Positions 39,401 through 50,212 are shown, numbered from the stretch's first letter. The stretch is 64,000 bases of DNA from Nipponacmea schrenckii (GCA_030562195.1 JAUJPP010000003.1:43902602-43966601); one strand, 5' to 3'. Translations and numbers: made by a program. Notes: a model not told the origin generated them from the letters alone.

Positions 39401-41012
39401 TGAAGTAATATGATTGCCAATTTAACCATATTGTTTTAAACGTATCATGTCTTAATTGACATACATTGCATAAATTTATTTTGCGGCTTGTCTCTGGTGA
39501 ATCCAATCTTGCAAACTTGACATATATGTTCGACAAAAGTTTTATCTTGAAACAATATTGCTGTAATATATAGGTACACTGGTGGACCATCAGCCCTTCT
39601 TTTGAGACTGTCGTCGTATTAGCAACCATGGTCATTCATTGAAATGTTCTTGAGTGTTATCACGCAGCCTTATAAATGTTTGACGAAAATGCATATCTAA
39701 ATGGTCAGTTTCGGTTATTGACAGAATGTTATTATAAAAGAAACTCATAAGGAAGAAAAAAACGAAACAAAACATCCAGGTCATCATTTTCATTTCTTCT
39801 CAAATATTTTCCGATTATTATAAAGTAGACTTACACTACTAGGTGCATTGACACAGGTGATTGTAAAACGGCAAATTGTTGATAGCTGAAAAGGAATTTG
39901 TAATTACCATTGTGAAAAAAAAATGACATTAGCGTTAATCCAGAATACATTTCAATAGACAAACATATATTTTGAAAATAATAAATATATTACATTTCAA
40001 ACTTGTAATAGATCTTTGATAACAAATTTTAAAAAATAATATATGTTATAGGTAACAATAGACAAATCGGGTGCATCGTCTATATATTAAACGAGAAAAA
40101 GGAAAGAGTCATACAAACCGTCTCTGCATCTATAGTTTTATTTAAAGCGATATTAAAGACTTGCTGAGTAGACGAGTGTTTTACTACCAGAAAGTTGCAA
40201 TTCGTTTCACCAGGAGTTTGTTGAACAATCACTTCCACCGTACTAGTTACATTAAACAGTACATATCCTGTAAAGACAATTCTATCTTATAATATGATCC
40301 TTTTGAAAAGCTCATTCATCTAAAAGACTGGAATGACGATGCGGTGTAAAATTATTAACTGGTCTATTAGATATTTATCCTGATTTATCTTCAAAGAAGA
40401 GACAAATTATTATTGTTCGGTCAATCTTGTCCTTATTCATGTCATAGAAATTGATATCCTCCGTGCAGGGAACATTAAAATATCACTCGATAATATGGGC
40501 ATTCGTTTTGTACTACATGCAGTCATATTAATACGTGCGTTTAATATATATTGGCATCTTACCTATTGCTGTATTTTCAGAAACGCCTATGGTGTTGGGA
40601 CGAAGCTGTAAAGCATTATAATCACATTCTGAAATGATAGTAGGAATTCAAAGATTGATAGTGTTACCGATGTTTAAATTATTTTCCCACCAATGATTTA
40701 CATTATTAATCCACAAGAATATCATAAAAGATCATTTGAAACAGTTGAAGTCAATGATAACAAAAGTGTAAACGGAATACTAGAATGTGATCAGTTAGAT
40801 ATTCTATGAACCAACTTGTAATTCATCAACAAGGCTCAAAATTATTTTGTCACGTCAAATCTAATAGCTTCGAGGTTTCCCGCGATTTAGAAACTGAAAA
40901 CATGTACGTGATTTTTCATTTATTATTTGTTGTATATCCTACCTGAACGTCCACTGGTAATACTGGCAAATGTAAGTAACAATATTTTCAAGCCATCTAT
41001 TCTGTTAATCAT
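8957..41012 (-). CDS. Giant CDH23/PCDH15-like cadherin, 62 exons, 3,499 residues
   Basis: A very large single-pass adhesion receptor of the cadherin superfamily. I joined 62 minus-strand exons, all with GT-AG borders and compatible phases, into one 10,500-nt frame; the exact multiple of three and the stop at its end support the model. Order: signal peptide, about 29 EC repeats marked by linker motifs such as DINDN, DVND and LDRE, a membrane-proximal domain, a membrane span near residues 3272-3293, and a tail ending EESEDTDL. Most exons are 50-300 nt; exon 30 (26097-27398) is exceptional. Length, the N-terminal cysteine-containing EC1, the membrane-proximal region and the C-terminal PDZ ligand recall cadherin-23 (about 3,350 residues) and, at the N-terminus, protocadherin-15/Cad99C. 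Assignment to either is an inference; membership of the cadherin superfamily is certain. Exon coordinates are given in the segment entries. Confidence 0.93.
9755..10035 (-). mobile_element. tRNA-derived SINE-like element in the last cadherin intron
   Basis: Read on the minus strand from about 10035, GGCTTGGCTCAGTGATTTAG resembles a pol III A box. AGGTCGAGATG about 50 bases on resembles a weak B box. The body contains GCACGTTAAAGATCTCTCGA, close to a conserved core I recall from invertebrate SINEs. The local GC content is above the surrounding intron. The ends and target duplication are not clear. Confidence 0.5.
11647..13477 (-). CDS. Cadherin exons 57-61: membrane-proximal domain, membrane span and juxtamembrane tail
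   Basis: Exons 13389-13477, 12881-12976, 12373-12444, 11929-12126 and 11647-11760. Exon 57 is small and easily missed; without it exon 58 would be out of frame. Exons 57-60 encode a non-EC region ([35 protein letters not shown]) that resembles the membrane-adjacent domain of CDH23/PCDH15 in position and general pattern. Exon 60 then encodes the span beginning [13 protein letters not shown] and ending SIVIVI, followed by RSWK. Its donor is AAAGT|GTAAGT, which keeps phase with exon 61. Confidence 0.83.
13816..19880 (-). CDS. Cadherin exons 45-56: last EC repeats, about 24 to 29
   Basis: Exons in transcription order: 19762-19880, 19528-19635, 19176-19350, 18954-19048, 18647-18787, 16976-17078, 16397-16651, 15940-16082, 15604-15757, 15226-15363, 14521-14660, 13816-14016. 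Linkers: [22 protein letters not shown] (no acidic motif), SARQPNVKF (none), DENDNPP. RHKRE at the exon 54/55 junction resembles a furin-type site but sits inside an EC repeat. The intron between 18647 and 17078 carries a LINE fragment in the same orientation. Confidence 0.86.
17130..18310 (-). mobile_element. 5'-truncated LINE fragment with reverse transcriptase, in a cadherin intron
   Basis: Minus-strand frames encode the middle of a non-LTR reverse transcriptase: [12 protein letters not shown] with a following [14 protein letters not shown] (18290-18090), then [13 protein letters not shown] and LYADDTKIY (18120-17960). A frameshift or stop separates the first block from the second. The 3' end near 17130 has a (TAA)n tail after GCGCTATATAAATACATC, typical of CR1/L2-like LINEs. 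It is inserted in the sense orientation of the host gene and lacks the endonuclease and 5' half. Confidence 0.83.
19978..20559 (-). CDS. Cadherin exon 44, with an internal splice acceptor needed to hold frame
   Basis: The open frame runs further upstream to about 20671, but splicing at the obvious TGCAG near 20613 would break the frame with exon 43, which ends in phase 1. Using the TTTCAG at 20560-20562 starts the exon at TGTTTTCC and restores it, giving ...[16 protein letters not shown], which is the normal spacing inside an EC repeat. The exon encodes DINDNVP and a weaker linker (VIEAEVLKF), plus a cysteine pair around LEHTCP. The alternative is an upstream exon start with a one-base frameshift. 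Confidence 0.75.
20733..25892 (-). CDS. Cadherin exons 31-43: EC repeats about 17 to 22
   Basis: Exons in transcription order: 25788-25892, 25293-25457, 25051-25164, 24764-24880, 24115-24208, 23237-23355, 23029-23119, 22652-22782, 22232-22351, 21930-22055, 21663-21842, 21172-21418, 20733-21002. Linkers: DVNDCPP, DVNDVFP, DVNDNSP, DINDNPP, DKNDEAP and DANDESP. LDRE (or LDREK) motifs recur in exons 31, 33, 36, 39, 41 and 43, and DxD motifs such as ATDRD and SVTDED are present. These are strong calcium-binding repeats. Confidence 0.88.
23450..23965. repeat. Tandem repeat, about 3.5 copies of a 142-171 bp unit
   Basis: Phrases recur in order: (G/A)GGTGATTACAAA, TCATCAAAATCCATC, AAGCCAGTTCTCTAT, GTCCACAAATGATTC and AACTCATAGTAAAT. 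The AACTCATAGTAAAT anchor occurs near 23598, 23740 and 23911. Diverged single copies lie at about 24340-24560 in the next cadherin intron and at about 51405-51575, so the family is dispersed as well as tandem. Confidence 0.75.
26097..27398 (-). CDS. Cadherin exon 30: one 1,302-nt exon holding about four EC repeats
   Basis: A single open frame of 434 codons, bounded by an acceptor before GTGGTTGCTTCT and a donor GTGAGT. It contains the linkers DVNEYPP, DSNTAP and DVFEAP, plus a weak one (EQVRLIFCP), so it spans roughly four consecutive repeats. Neighbouring repeats need two to three exons each. Two cysteine pairs ([19 protein letters not shown]) mark the later repeats. Intron loss is the simplest reading. 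Joining to exons 29 and 31 keeps frame at phase 0 on both sides. Confidence 0.9.
27895..33624 (-). CDS. Cadherin exons 16-29: EC repeats about 6 to 12
   Basis: Exons in transcription order: 33533-33624, 33156-33243, 32865-32996, 32455-32513, 31983-32238, 31545-31757, 30973-31058, 30578-30737, 29949-30048, 29527-29648, 29069-29375, 28532-28764, 28125-28305, 27895-28034. Calcium-linker motifs are DINDNNP, DINDNSP, DVNNNVP, DVNDNHP, NTNDNAP, PVNEYSP and NVNDKAP. LDRE occurs in exons 17 and 20. Some linkers lack the first Asp, so calcium stiffening probably varies along the rod. All phases join without gaps. Confidence 0.88.
30060..30412. repeat. Interspersed repeat, copy 1 (cadherin intron)
   Basis: About 350 bp shared in the same orientation with 35392-35742. 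Shared landmarks are GGATAATAG, TACCTGCTGCCAT, TTTAAGGGATTCTGTTACTTTAT followed by CACCAG, and CATGCTAAG(G/A)CGCAGTATC. It has no coding capacity, and no terminal inverted repeats were seen. It may be a non-autonomous transposon or an intron-to-intron duplication within the gene. Confidence 0.7.
33767..41012 (-). CDS. Cadherin exons 1-15: signal peptide and EC repeats 1 to about 5
   Basis: Exons in transcription order: 40943-41012, 40563-40628, 40119-40267, 39835-39885, 39291-39374, 38807-38896, 38547-38651, 37869-37991, 37345-37438, 36065-36162, 35766-35942, 35084-35221, 34647-34814, 34166-34356, 33767-33896. The start ATG is at 41012-41010. It opens a hydrophobic leader ([15 protein letters not shown]) before ECDYNALQL, so this is a signal peptide and a credible start. 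Repeat linkers seen: [28 protein letters not shown] and the weak DVNIGPP. EC1 contains cysteines (CDYN, NCNF, ICRF, TCVN), unlike classical cadherins. The extracellular N-terminus gives no sign of a prodomain. Confidence 0.88.
35392..35742. repeat. Interspersed repeat, copy 2 (cadherin intron)
   Basis: The second copy of the repeat at 30060-30412. It shares the same order of landmarks with many substitutions and small indels, so the duplication is not recent. It lies directly next to cadherin exon 11. Confidence 0.7.
38010..38420. repeat. Degenerate minisatellite in a cadherin intron
   Basis: Variants of GTCGGTGGACTACATTCAATTA and GTAGTCTACTTTCAACTATA recur several times at irregular 40-60 bp spacing. 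They are too diverged for an exact unit by eye. Confidence 0.4.
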
Positions 41013-44000
41013 TTTAACTTTTCCACATCAATCATTACTATATTTATAAAATAAAGATATGTTACCCCTATAAAGCGATATAAGTGTACAGAGGTAATAT
41101 AGATGTGCATAAAATCAACCATTATACTCTCATTTAATTTTTTTAATCCTTGGATCTCCCAATTCTATTGGATTATTATTGAAGGAGAAGTGAGGAGAGG
41201 TCATTCTTCTTTTATATGAAATACTCAAAAACTCTTTCCTATTTTGTATGAAGCTATAAAGTTTTGAATGATTGACTTTGAAACCAAATGTGCTTACGAC
41301 GAATCCCAAGGCAGTGCTGGTTATTACCCATCACACTTATCATCCACCCCCCCCCCCTCTTAAGGAATTGTTACCGATGTTTTACAATCACATTCTGTCT
41401 TTCGATGGCCATTCTTTCACGATGGAAAATTCGAACCAAGAAGTGGTTTATCCACTTTAATCTGGTTCCAAAACAACTCTCGAATTGAAATGTCTCCTCC
41501 AACCCTATGTTATGAACCTAACGATTGCAATAATTTGATTAATAAGAAACAGCAACAATAATGATAAAAACTTATATACGAAGTTTGTTTATAATAAATA
41601 TAGTCTATTGACTATAAATAAGTTGCAACATTTTTGATGGGATAATGTTATGATCATAGTACGGTATTAAATAAATATGATATATATTGAAATTGAAATA
41701 GGTCTCGAATAATATTTCATTCCCGAATATGAATACCAATGTGGTTGAATTATATCTAAAAGATAAATAACTGGTTGTCCGATGGATGAAAACCGTATAT
41801 CTTCAGTTGTCATATGGAGGTCATCAAGAAGTTATCTTTTTTTTACGAGAAGAAAACATGGTACAAACTCACGATTTTAAACGCCAACGTCTATAGATTT
41901 AAATTTACTAAAAAGAAAAATTATTTTATTCGACCGGCGACAAAATATCACAGGAGCTACTTGACTTCGATTTATATATCCAGCTAGGGCCCATACATAA
42001 TTTGGAATCAAGATAAAATAGGCTCGTCGAATTCAATCGTGAAAGATAAATATCCCTACAGATTATGTTAATGGTTTTTATGAATAACAAATTAATAATT
42101 TAAAGAAAAACAAACAAGAGACGGAATACAGGCTTCTAATTCTATTGTGATATACATGATTAATATAATGATAAACGAAACAAACTTACATGCAAGATAG
42201 AATTGGACAAAAGTAACAAATTTATCCTTCGCTTTAATACACTTTGATAACGATATTAAATTTTATATCAAATATCTTTGATAAGAGTATATAGTGAATC
42301 TTTATCAGTATAATTTGAGAAAATCCTCCAATAAATGTCTATATCATAATAACTGACCAATCTATTAGCGACATACCTTCGACCGATTTAATTACAATTT
42401 GCATAATCTAAATGTAATAAATATTTTTTTTGTCATTCAATGGTTAATGCTTCCCGATTTATCATTTAAGTCCATTATTAACAGATGAAATGTGCTTTGG
42501 GATAGATTTGAAAATAAGCACTTTTAATCCTATTTCAAAAGTCTAGGACAAAGATCTAGCCAATTAAATGTTTGAAAAGAATATTGATCAGTACTTCAAA
42601 ACCTTTTAGATAAATTATTTCTTGACTATTGTAATTTGACATTGCTTGATTTGTGTTTGAGACCAAGATGAAATTCAATCTATATAACAGTTTGCCATGT
42701 TTTCAACATCGTTTTGCCAGACGGGCAACTTGAATTTAGAGTCTTCAGTCAAGAAAGTTTCATGACGTTTATAACTTAAATAAAAGGCAAAAGAAACTTG
42801 ACTTCTGAAAACACTTATAAAGACGCTGGCACCTAACTCATTTAATACTCTTTTTCTTGCCTAAGAGTCCAGATGACTTTACAATAACAATATAATAATA
42901 AGAATGTGTGAGTCTTATAACTGTGCAGTCGGAGCAGCTATCTTAGTGGTTTAAGAGCAGTGTCAGCCTTTGGAATTGGTTTCGTTATTGGACTATTGAA
43001 CATAGTTACTTTGGTCTATCCCCTACACATAAAAAGCCCAAAACAAAGAGCGCTTACAGAATCTTTATATGGCGTAGTCCTTCGATCTATATCCTGTTTT
43101 CTCGACTTAACCTGGTTCAATAGTGTGACACTCTATAATTAATCACTTTGAATTGGTATTTCTTGTAAATCAAGTATGTTGACTCCCCAAAAGAAATGTC
43201 AAGTTGACAAATCTAGTTGCAGATGGTGTCAGGTATTACTGAAGAGTTATCATACTGTGATTCGCAAGCGACGCAGTACTATTTTTTATAATGCAAGTTA
43301 ATATTGAAATTCTTTGATCTTGAGAAACTTACCCTTACGTAGTTTTAAGACAACAAATATTGGTTGCCTTTTTTTTTTTTAATTTCTTGATACAGTATTG
43401 ACACTGTTCATTGCATTCACTAATAAGAAGTCTTTAGATAGATTTAATCAATTTAACTGATATTAATGTTTGATTTTGTGAGTCAGACCATATTGAAATC
43501 AAAGAAACATCACACTTACAGAAAATTATTATTGAGGTATCCTTCAGAACAAAAGCTATAGTATAGTTTATCATTCCAATCTGAGCTATCCTGTAATTCA
43601 TATCAAATTTGCTGCTGAAAATTAATGGACTTTTAAACATAATGATTTTCATATTCGCAAAATTGATACACTTAAGGAAAAATTAAAACTAAGAACAAGG
43701 AACTAATTACAATATTTCCTTACCATTTTAATATCAAATTGTTTGAAATAAATCCATCCACTGAAGAACAATTGAATCGTAGAAGTCCTTTAAAGGTATA
43801 AATGTACGTAGAAAATTATTAATGTCGCTTTACCAGTCCATATTCCATATCAATATTCCTATTATTATTATACATATAAATTATAGTTATTTTACTGAAA
43901 ACAATACACTATCGTTTCCTCATTTTTTATCTACGTAAAAACATCTCCATGTCTTCCTATCAAATATTCAACATGTCTAATAAAATGTACAACAATTCGA

Positions 44001-44889
44001 TATGGTAAATATCGATCCAAATATATTGTATAATTATTGAAGGTAATTGATTGATTATTATTAGTACCTTTCTATATATTCACACATTATTACCTTTAAC
44101 ATAAACATTAAAATCATTTTATCTTCATTAGAGCTTTCTGTCAAAATATTTAATATCGTCTGTTTCATTTTTTAAAGATTTAAATTAGTTGAAAATGAAA
44201 GTATTCCGATTGTACATAAACTCAAAAAAAATATTAATAATGAAAAAAAAATGTCTGTTAAACGTTATTGTATTGGTTTAATACCCAATTTCTTCAATTT
44301 CAGACGTCAATTTTTAATCATTCCTTATTATTGATTGATTAAAGAGTGTATTAAAGTGTTTTTATATGTTGAAGAAATCCAATATCGGGTCAATAAAATG
44401 ATATTTACGTAATTGAGTCTATATAAATCTATAACAATATTGAATATTGAGCTCGATGCTGTCATCTCACTCAATAAATAAAAGAGAATAATCATAGAGA
44501 CACTATTCAAACAAATTGCAACGTTGACTTTACTCTAAGAAAATAGATTGATAGATTGAAATTAACTACACAATAAAGATTTCTCTTAGAAGTTTGAATG
44601 ATCTGCTCACTTCAATGAATTCTCATTATATATTGCATCTGAAGCCAACTTTAATTTATTTTTTCATTTCTTCAGTTCTTTTCCGTGTTATATCAATTAT
44701 ATCTTTTCAGATAGCAAAATCATAAACTAGATTTGGTTATCCTCGCAATAAAGAATAAATAAACCTATATATAAGAAGCCTATGAATTATTGTTTGGAAA
44801 ATAATTAACTTAATGGTCATCAAACACTTATTCAAAGGATTTGTAAATTGTCTTTAATTTATAATATTTAGAAAGTGGATGATCTATGT
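41013..44889. other. Gene-free region upstream of the cadherin gene
   Basis: About 3.9 kb of AT-rich DNA with only short chance frames. A TATAAATA-like stretch lies about 30 bases upstream of the cadherin start on the minus strand, but I cannot place the promoter. A C-run occurs near 41347. No RNA gene was seen. Confidence 0.5.
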
Positions 44890-45945
44890 TATATCAGTTA
44901 CATTTAGAGGCTTGGTAAACCATGTTATATAATTTACATTTAAAGGGTGGGTAAACAATGTTAATGTTGTTAAATGCAAAGACTGTAAAGTTTATCTAAG
45001 CTATCTTTACATTTAAAGGCTTGGTAAACCATGTTATATATAGCTACCATTTAGAGGGTGGGTAAACTGTGTTATATATAGCTTAAATTTAGAGGGTGGG
45101 TAAACTGCGTTATATATAGCTAACATTTAGAGGGTGGGTTAACTATGTTAACTAATTAAATGTAGAGGTTTAATATTATTTACATTAAGAGGGTGGGTAA
45201 CCTATGATACATTTAGAGAGTGAGTTGAGTAAACTATATTAAATGTAGAGGCTTAATATTATTTACATTAAGATGGTGGGAAACCTATGATACATTTAGA
45301 GGGTGAGGTGAGTAAACTTATTAAATGTAGAGGCTTAATATTATTTACATTAAGATGGTGAGAAACCTATGATACATTTAGAGGGTGAGTTGAGTAAACT
45401 ATTTAACTAATTAAATGTAGAGGCTTAATATTATTTACATTAAGATGGTGAGTAAACTATGATAATGATACATTTAGAGGGTGAGTGGAGTAAACTATAT
45501 TAACTTATTAAATGTAGAGGCTTAATATTATTTACATTAAGATGGTGGGAAACCTATGATACATTTAGAGGGTGAGGTGAGTAAACTTATTAAATGTAGA
45601 GGCTTAATATTATTTACATTAAGATGGTGGGTAACCTATGATACATTTAGAGGGTGAGGTGAGTAAACTATTTAACTAATTAAATGTACAGGCTTAATAT
45701 TATTTACATTAAGAGGGTTGGTAACCTATGATACATTTAGAGCGTGAGGTGAGTAAACTATGATAATGATACATTTAGAGGGTGAGGTGAGTAAACTATG
45801 ATAATGATACATTTAGAGGGTGAGGTGAGTAAACTATGATAATGATACATTTAGAGGGTGAGGTGAGTAAACTATGATAATGATACATTTAGAGGGTGAG
45901 GTGAGTAAACTATGTAAACTTATTAAATGTAGAGGCTTAATATAT
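44890..45945. repeat. Minisatellite array, left half (38-bp and about 78-bp units)
   Basis: Variants of CATTTAGAGGGTGGGTAAAC alternate with ATGTAGAGGCTTAATATTA and TTTACATTAAGATGGTG. At 45744-45895 a 38-bp unit beginning GTGAGGTGAGTAAACTATGA repeats four times with no visible change, starting at 45744, 45782, 45820 and 45858. Earlier copies form a longer unit of about 78 bp. The array resumes at 50213 beyond a retrotransposon. Confidence 0.9.
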
Positions 45946-47741
45946 ATATAACTTTATTTCCTCCAATTATGAAGATTATACATATTATAATACACATATT
46001 AAGTATTTAAATAAACAATGAATTGGTATAAAGACAGAACATCACAGAAAATATTGACTATTTTGTATTGGCGATAGTTTTAAGCGTTTAGAAATTTTCC
46101 AAATGAAATTTATGATGCAGGATTGGTAGGGGAATATATCCTCTAGCAAATGATCTGGTGGTTTAAGGCTGGACAGTACAGTTAAGATATCTAAATCTGC
46201 AGCATTTCGTAAATCACGTACAAAATAGTTTGACCAGAACTGCTCTCGTGTGTCTTTGAATAAGTCACACCTAAGAAGGGCATGGACGATAATACAATTA
46301 AGAATTGTCCACATTTTTCACACATGACAATCTCCGATGAAGTTACTAACCGTACTAATGCACGACATTTTATTAATAGAAGGCAACTATCCTTATACGA
46401 AGGCATGAGACGCCAGAACTAAAAAATTGGATGAGCCGATAGATGAATATGAAAATTTCTGAAAACTCAGGAGTAGAAGTGCGAAGATTCCATTCTCCTT
46501 CCTCACGATCCCTGACTGACCGCCGAACAACATTCTTCCACTTCGATTTCGATGGAAAAAAACCTGTGTCGAGGAAAGTGTTTGCATAATGCAAGAGATT
46601 GTACTTTGAGAGTAAGTTAAAAACATCAGGAATAAAGCCACGGCTTTTCGAAAATATGTTGTTCTTATACTCGAGTATTCTGGTAATCACAAGTTGGCGA
46701 GGTAGACATGCAGGTTGAAGGTTCAACAGCTGTCCAAGAAATAGTAGCTTCTGAGTATCAATGTAAGCTTCAATGGAAAACCATCCAAGAAGACCAAGAC
46801 ATATGGCAGATCGTCTACTTACATGTAGCTTTAGAATACGCTTGCATGTAAATCTTTGAGCTCTCTCCAGGGACATTGTTTCTGTTGCTGACAGATTGGA
46901 CCATAGTTGACATCCGTAGAGTGATTTTGGTAAGATGCATGTTTTAATTAGTTTACTTGTGGTTTAAGGATTTAACTCTTGCGAAGTTGAAGTATTGTTG
47001 AAAATGATCTGAGAGATCTACAGGAGGATGCAGTTCTTTCTGTCGAATCAAAGGATGAGTTGAGTAAAATACCAACATGCTTTATTTTTTCATGTACGGG
47101 TAAAATAGTGTCAAACAGTGAAACATTCTTGACTGTGTCACTTGAACGTTTTTTATGACAAAAGTGGAGAACTACGCTTTTGGCTGCTGAGAATGAGAAC
47201 CTCCATTTACTGCTGTAAACTTGGCACTGGTTAATTAGGTCTTGTAGGCCGGGAATACTGTAACTCACAACAGCAATGTCATCAGCTTGGGTTAGACATG
47301 TGCAATTCAGACCAAGTACTCTTGCTCCATTGTAAGAATCAGATAGTTGGTCAAGTATCTGGTTGATGAAGAGCAGGTACAGTTTAGCAGATCAAACACC
47401 ACCTTGACGAATGCCCCTCTCTAGTAGGAAATTTTGTGAATAAGACCTACCCAATCGGACGCGGCTTGTCATGGAGGAATACATCGAATCCACAATATTC
47501 CATAACCATGGGAGAGTACCACTCTGTTGAAGCTTAAGCAGCATTCCATCGTGCCAAACAGTATCGAAGGCCTTGGTGCTATCGAGAAAGGCGACGTATA
47601 GGTTGCTGGAGCGTTCTAGGAAGTGACTGATAGTTTCCTGGACTATAAATGAGGCATGAGCAGATGATAGTCCTTTTTGGTACGCAACCTGAAGAGGGTT
47701 TGGAAACTGATATTCTTTCTGGAGATGAGGACTCGTCATGG

Positions 47742-48290
47742 CCTATTTTTTAACAGTCCAAGGTGATGGTGGTGGGGCATAATTTGTTTGGTGGAATTGG
47801 CAGAATCCTAACCACATGATGCCTTCAGACCTGAGAATAAATCCAAACAATTCCAATGAAATGGTATTTTCATGCCAAATTTAGCTACTGGCCAGAGAGT
47901 GATGAAGACTTCTCATGGCCAATTGTTGAAAAATGAACAATGTTTGAAAAATCCACGTTGATGGTGGTGGGGCATAAATTTTGATGGAATTGGCAGAATC
48001 CCAACCAAATAGTGGCTTCAGACCTTTATGCCCCACCATCATCAGCGTGGACTGTTAAAAAATTGGCCATTTTTCAAAAATTGGCCATGAAGTGTCTTCA
48101 TCTCTAACTGACCAGTAACTAATCTTGTCATGAAAATACTGTTACATGTATATTGGAATTTTCGATATATTCACAGGTCTGAAGAAACCATGTATTTGGG
48201 ATTTTGCCAATTCGATCAAAATATCTGTCCCACCACCATCACTGTGGACTGTACAAAAAATGGCCATTTTTCAAAACATTTCCTGGTATA
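47742..48290. mobile_element. Foldback element nested in the LINE
   Basis: Two arms of roughly 250 bp face each other. GATGGTGGTGGGGCATAA, GAATTGGCAGAATC and CTTCAGACCTG in the left arm recur inverted on the right as TTTGCCAATTCGAT, AGGTCTGAAG and CCACCACCATCAC. A central segment near 47955-48070 carries a further internal inverted copy. It has no coding capacity. It sits where the LINE reverse transcriptase frame is broken, so it arrived after the LINE. Confidence 0.75.
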
Positions 48291-48721
48291 GGCACCATAT
48301 TTATCTCAAAATCTCACATTGCAATGAATAAAGAGTACCAAGAGTCTGATTAAAAAGTTCGCTTTTTATCATAAAATTAGAATTCGTAATAAGATTCCTT
48401 ACTTTGTACACAACCACTGGCCGGCCATTAAAATTGGCTAAATAAATAGGGACGAAGCCCTAACTCAAATTGAGCAGCGCCACTTGTCGTCATAATGATA
48501 ACGTTCTCATGAAATGCGAGAAATGTTTTTTCAACATTTGTTCGGTAAACTTCATTCGGCGTTATGAAGTGGGCATTATTAGTTCGGCTTGATCGTTAAT
48601 TTGTTCAGTAATATTCTTTATTCGATTGTTAAATTTTTAACAACAAATTATGAATTTAGCGAACAAATGTCAAATTAAGCGTACAAATGTTGATTTTACT
48701 CTACTAATGTTTGACACCGAA
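48291..48721. other. Non-coding filler between the LINE halves
   Basis: No protein similarity was seen. The words GAACAAATGT, TGTTCGGTAA and GTACAAATGTTG recur near 48530-48710, hinting at an old repeat. This could be part of the nested insertion or strongly decayed LINE sequence. Confidence 0.35.
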
Positions 48722-50212
48722 TTAAGCATTAAGTATGATTAATTTTGGCAGGGATTGTCTTCCATACTCATGAGTTGAAGTTAATGAATGTTGAGGGGGT
48801 TGTACGTCACGGAATGAGTTTCGGAGGCAATTTACTTTCTCTGTCACTTTTAGACAAAACGAATCATCAAAAGCGGGGTTTTCCTGGTTAGAAAACACCG
48901 TTTCAAAGTGAGTAGCCAAACCCTTCAATATAGAGTTAACATCGCTTACGTTTTCACCATTAACTTCCAGAACTTTTATGCCACCATCTACAACTCCTCT
49001 AGTTGAGCTCTTTATCAAAGACTAGAACAGTTTTTCGTCAATTTCACTGGTATTATCTATTTTGTTGAAATAATCTGTTACGTGATTGGATGCTGATCTT
49101 CTTAATTCTCTCCTGAATATGGTTTTAGCTCTTTTGTAGTCTTGAAGATATTGGTCTGGGTCCGTATGACTTTTTCCAGTGGATAGCCATTGTCGCCTTG
49201 CAGAGCGCATGCGAACATGATGTTTTTTGACAGCAGGTGTCCAATATGGTTTCACATGTTTCGAAAACGTTTTCTTGTGAAGAAATTCTGATGATGTTGA
49301 GGTTATGGCTTCGGTAATAGTTTTCAGACAGTTGTCAATGGAGTTCAGGTCTGTCAGGTTATTGATATCTAGGGTCCAAGGTGTGTTGGATAGCGCAAAA
49401 GTGTAATCGTTTACATAGTTGCCCTCTCTGGCTTTTGACCACGAAATTGTCGGATTTATAGGAAACGAGACTGGAGATTGACATGGATCTGGGTGTATAT
49501 TATAGTTAATTGACAAAAAAACAGGTAGGTGGTAAAATTGCACATTTCTTTACAAAGATTAACTGATCGCTTGGTAAGATAATGTGGTCAATAAGGGCTT
49601 TAGGGCCTTGACTGCATGCCTGGAATGACCAGTTTGGGTTCTGGTCAAAACTGTAGTTTAAAGCAGAACTCAAAGATAGGCGATCCAAGAAAAGTCTAAA
49701 TCGTTGTACTCTCTTACTATGATGCGTAGAACGGCACTGCTCAATAACACAGTTAAAGTCTCCAAGAATAATAACATTTCCAGGGGATGAGAATGTTACG
49801 TACAGTTCTTCTAAGATATTTAAGATCTCATCGAAGGTTGCCATTCCCCTAGAAGCATTTGGGATATAGATCGAAAATATGAACAAAGGACATGAGTTTT
49901 GATTTCTTTTCTCGATTCAAATTATGTTATCACAATCGATCTGTATTTCAGAAGTGTGGGATAGGAAACTATTTCTGACCAAAATAGCCACACCCCCAAA
50001 ATAGTTTGCTCGAAATGAGTGGCCAGTATTTGGAGCTTGGCTCTTGCAAAAAGCATGGTAATCTTTGTTAATATTTGATAGCAAGAATAAAGAGCATTCA
50101 TTTAACCAGTGTTCGTTCAAGCACAATATGTCTAATTCATATTTACGTAGACACTCTAGAATAAATGGTACACTCGTGAAGAGGCCTCGACAATTCCATG
50201 TCATAATGTTCA

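Larger units (their letters stand above)
45946..50212 (-). mobile_element. Dead non-LTR retrotransposon (endonuclease plus reverse transcriptase) inserted in the minisatellite
   Basis: On the minus strand, 50204 down to 49506 encodes an APE-type endonuclease: MTWNCRG, LNEHWL, ILGDFN and LIDHIILP. A TGA at 49917-49919 interrupts it, and a frameshift follows in a T-run near 49510. 49543-48722 continues the linker with one TAG at 49022-49024. 47739-46376 encodes reverse transcriptase (FLDSTKAFDTVW, IRQGGV then a stop, QADDIAVV in place of YADDI) and a C-terminal region. The 3' end near 45946 reads GGAAATAAAGTTATATATAT. A nested insertion lies at 47742-48721, and the start of the RT domain is missing. 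The clade is probably CR1/Jockey-like. Confidence 0.87.
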
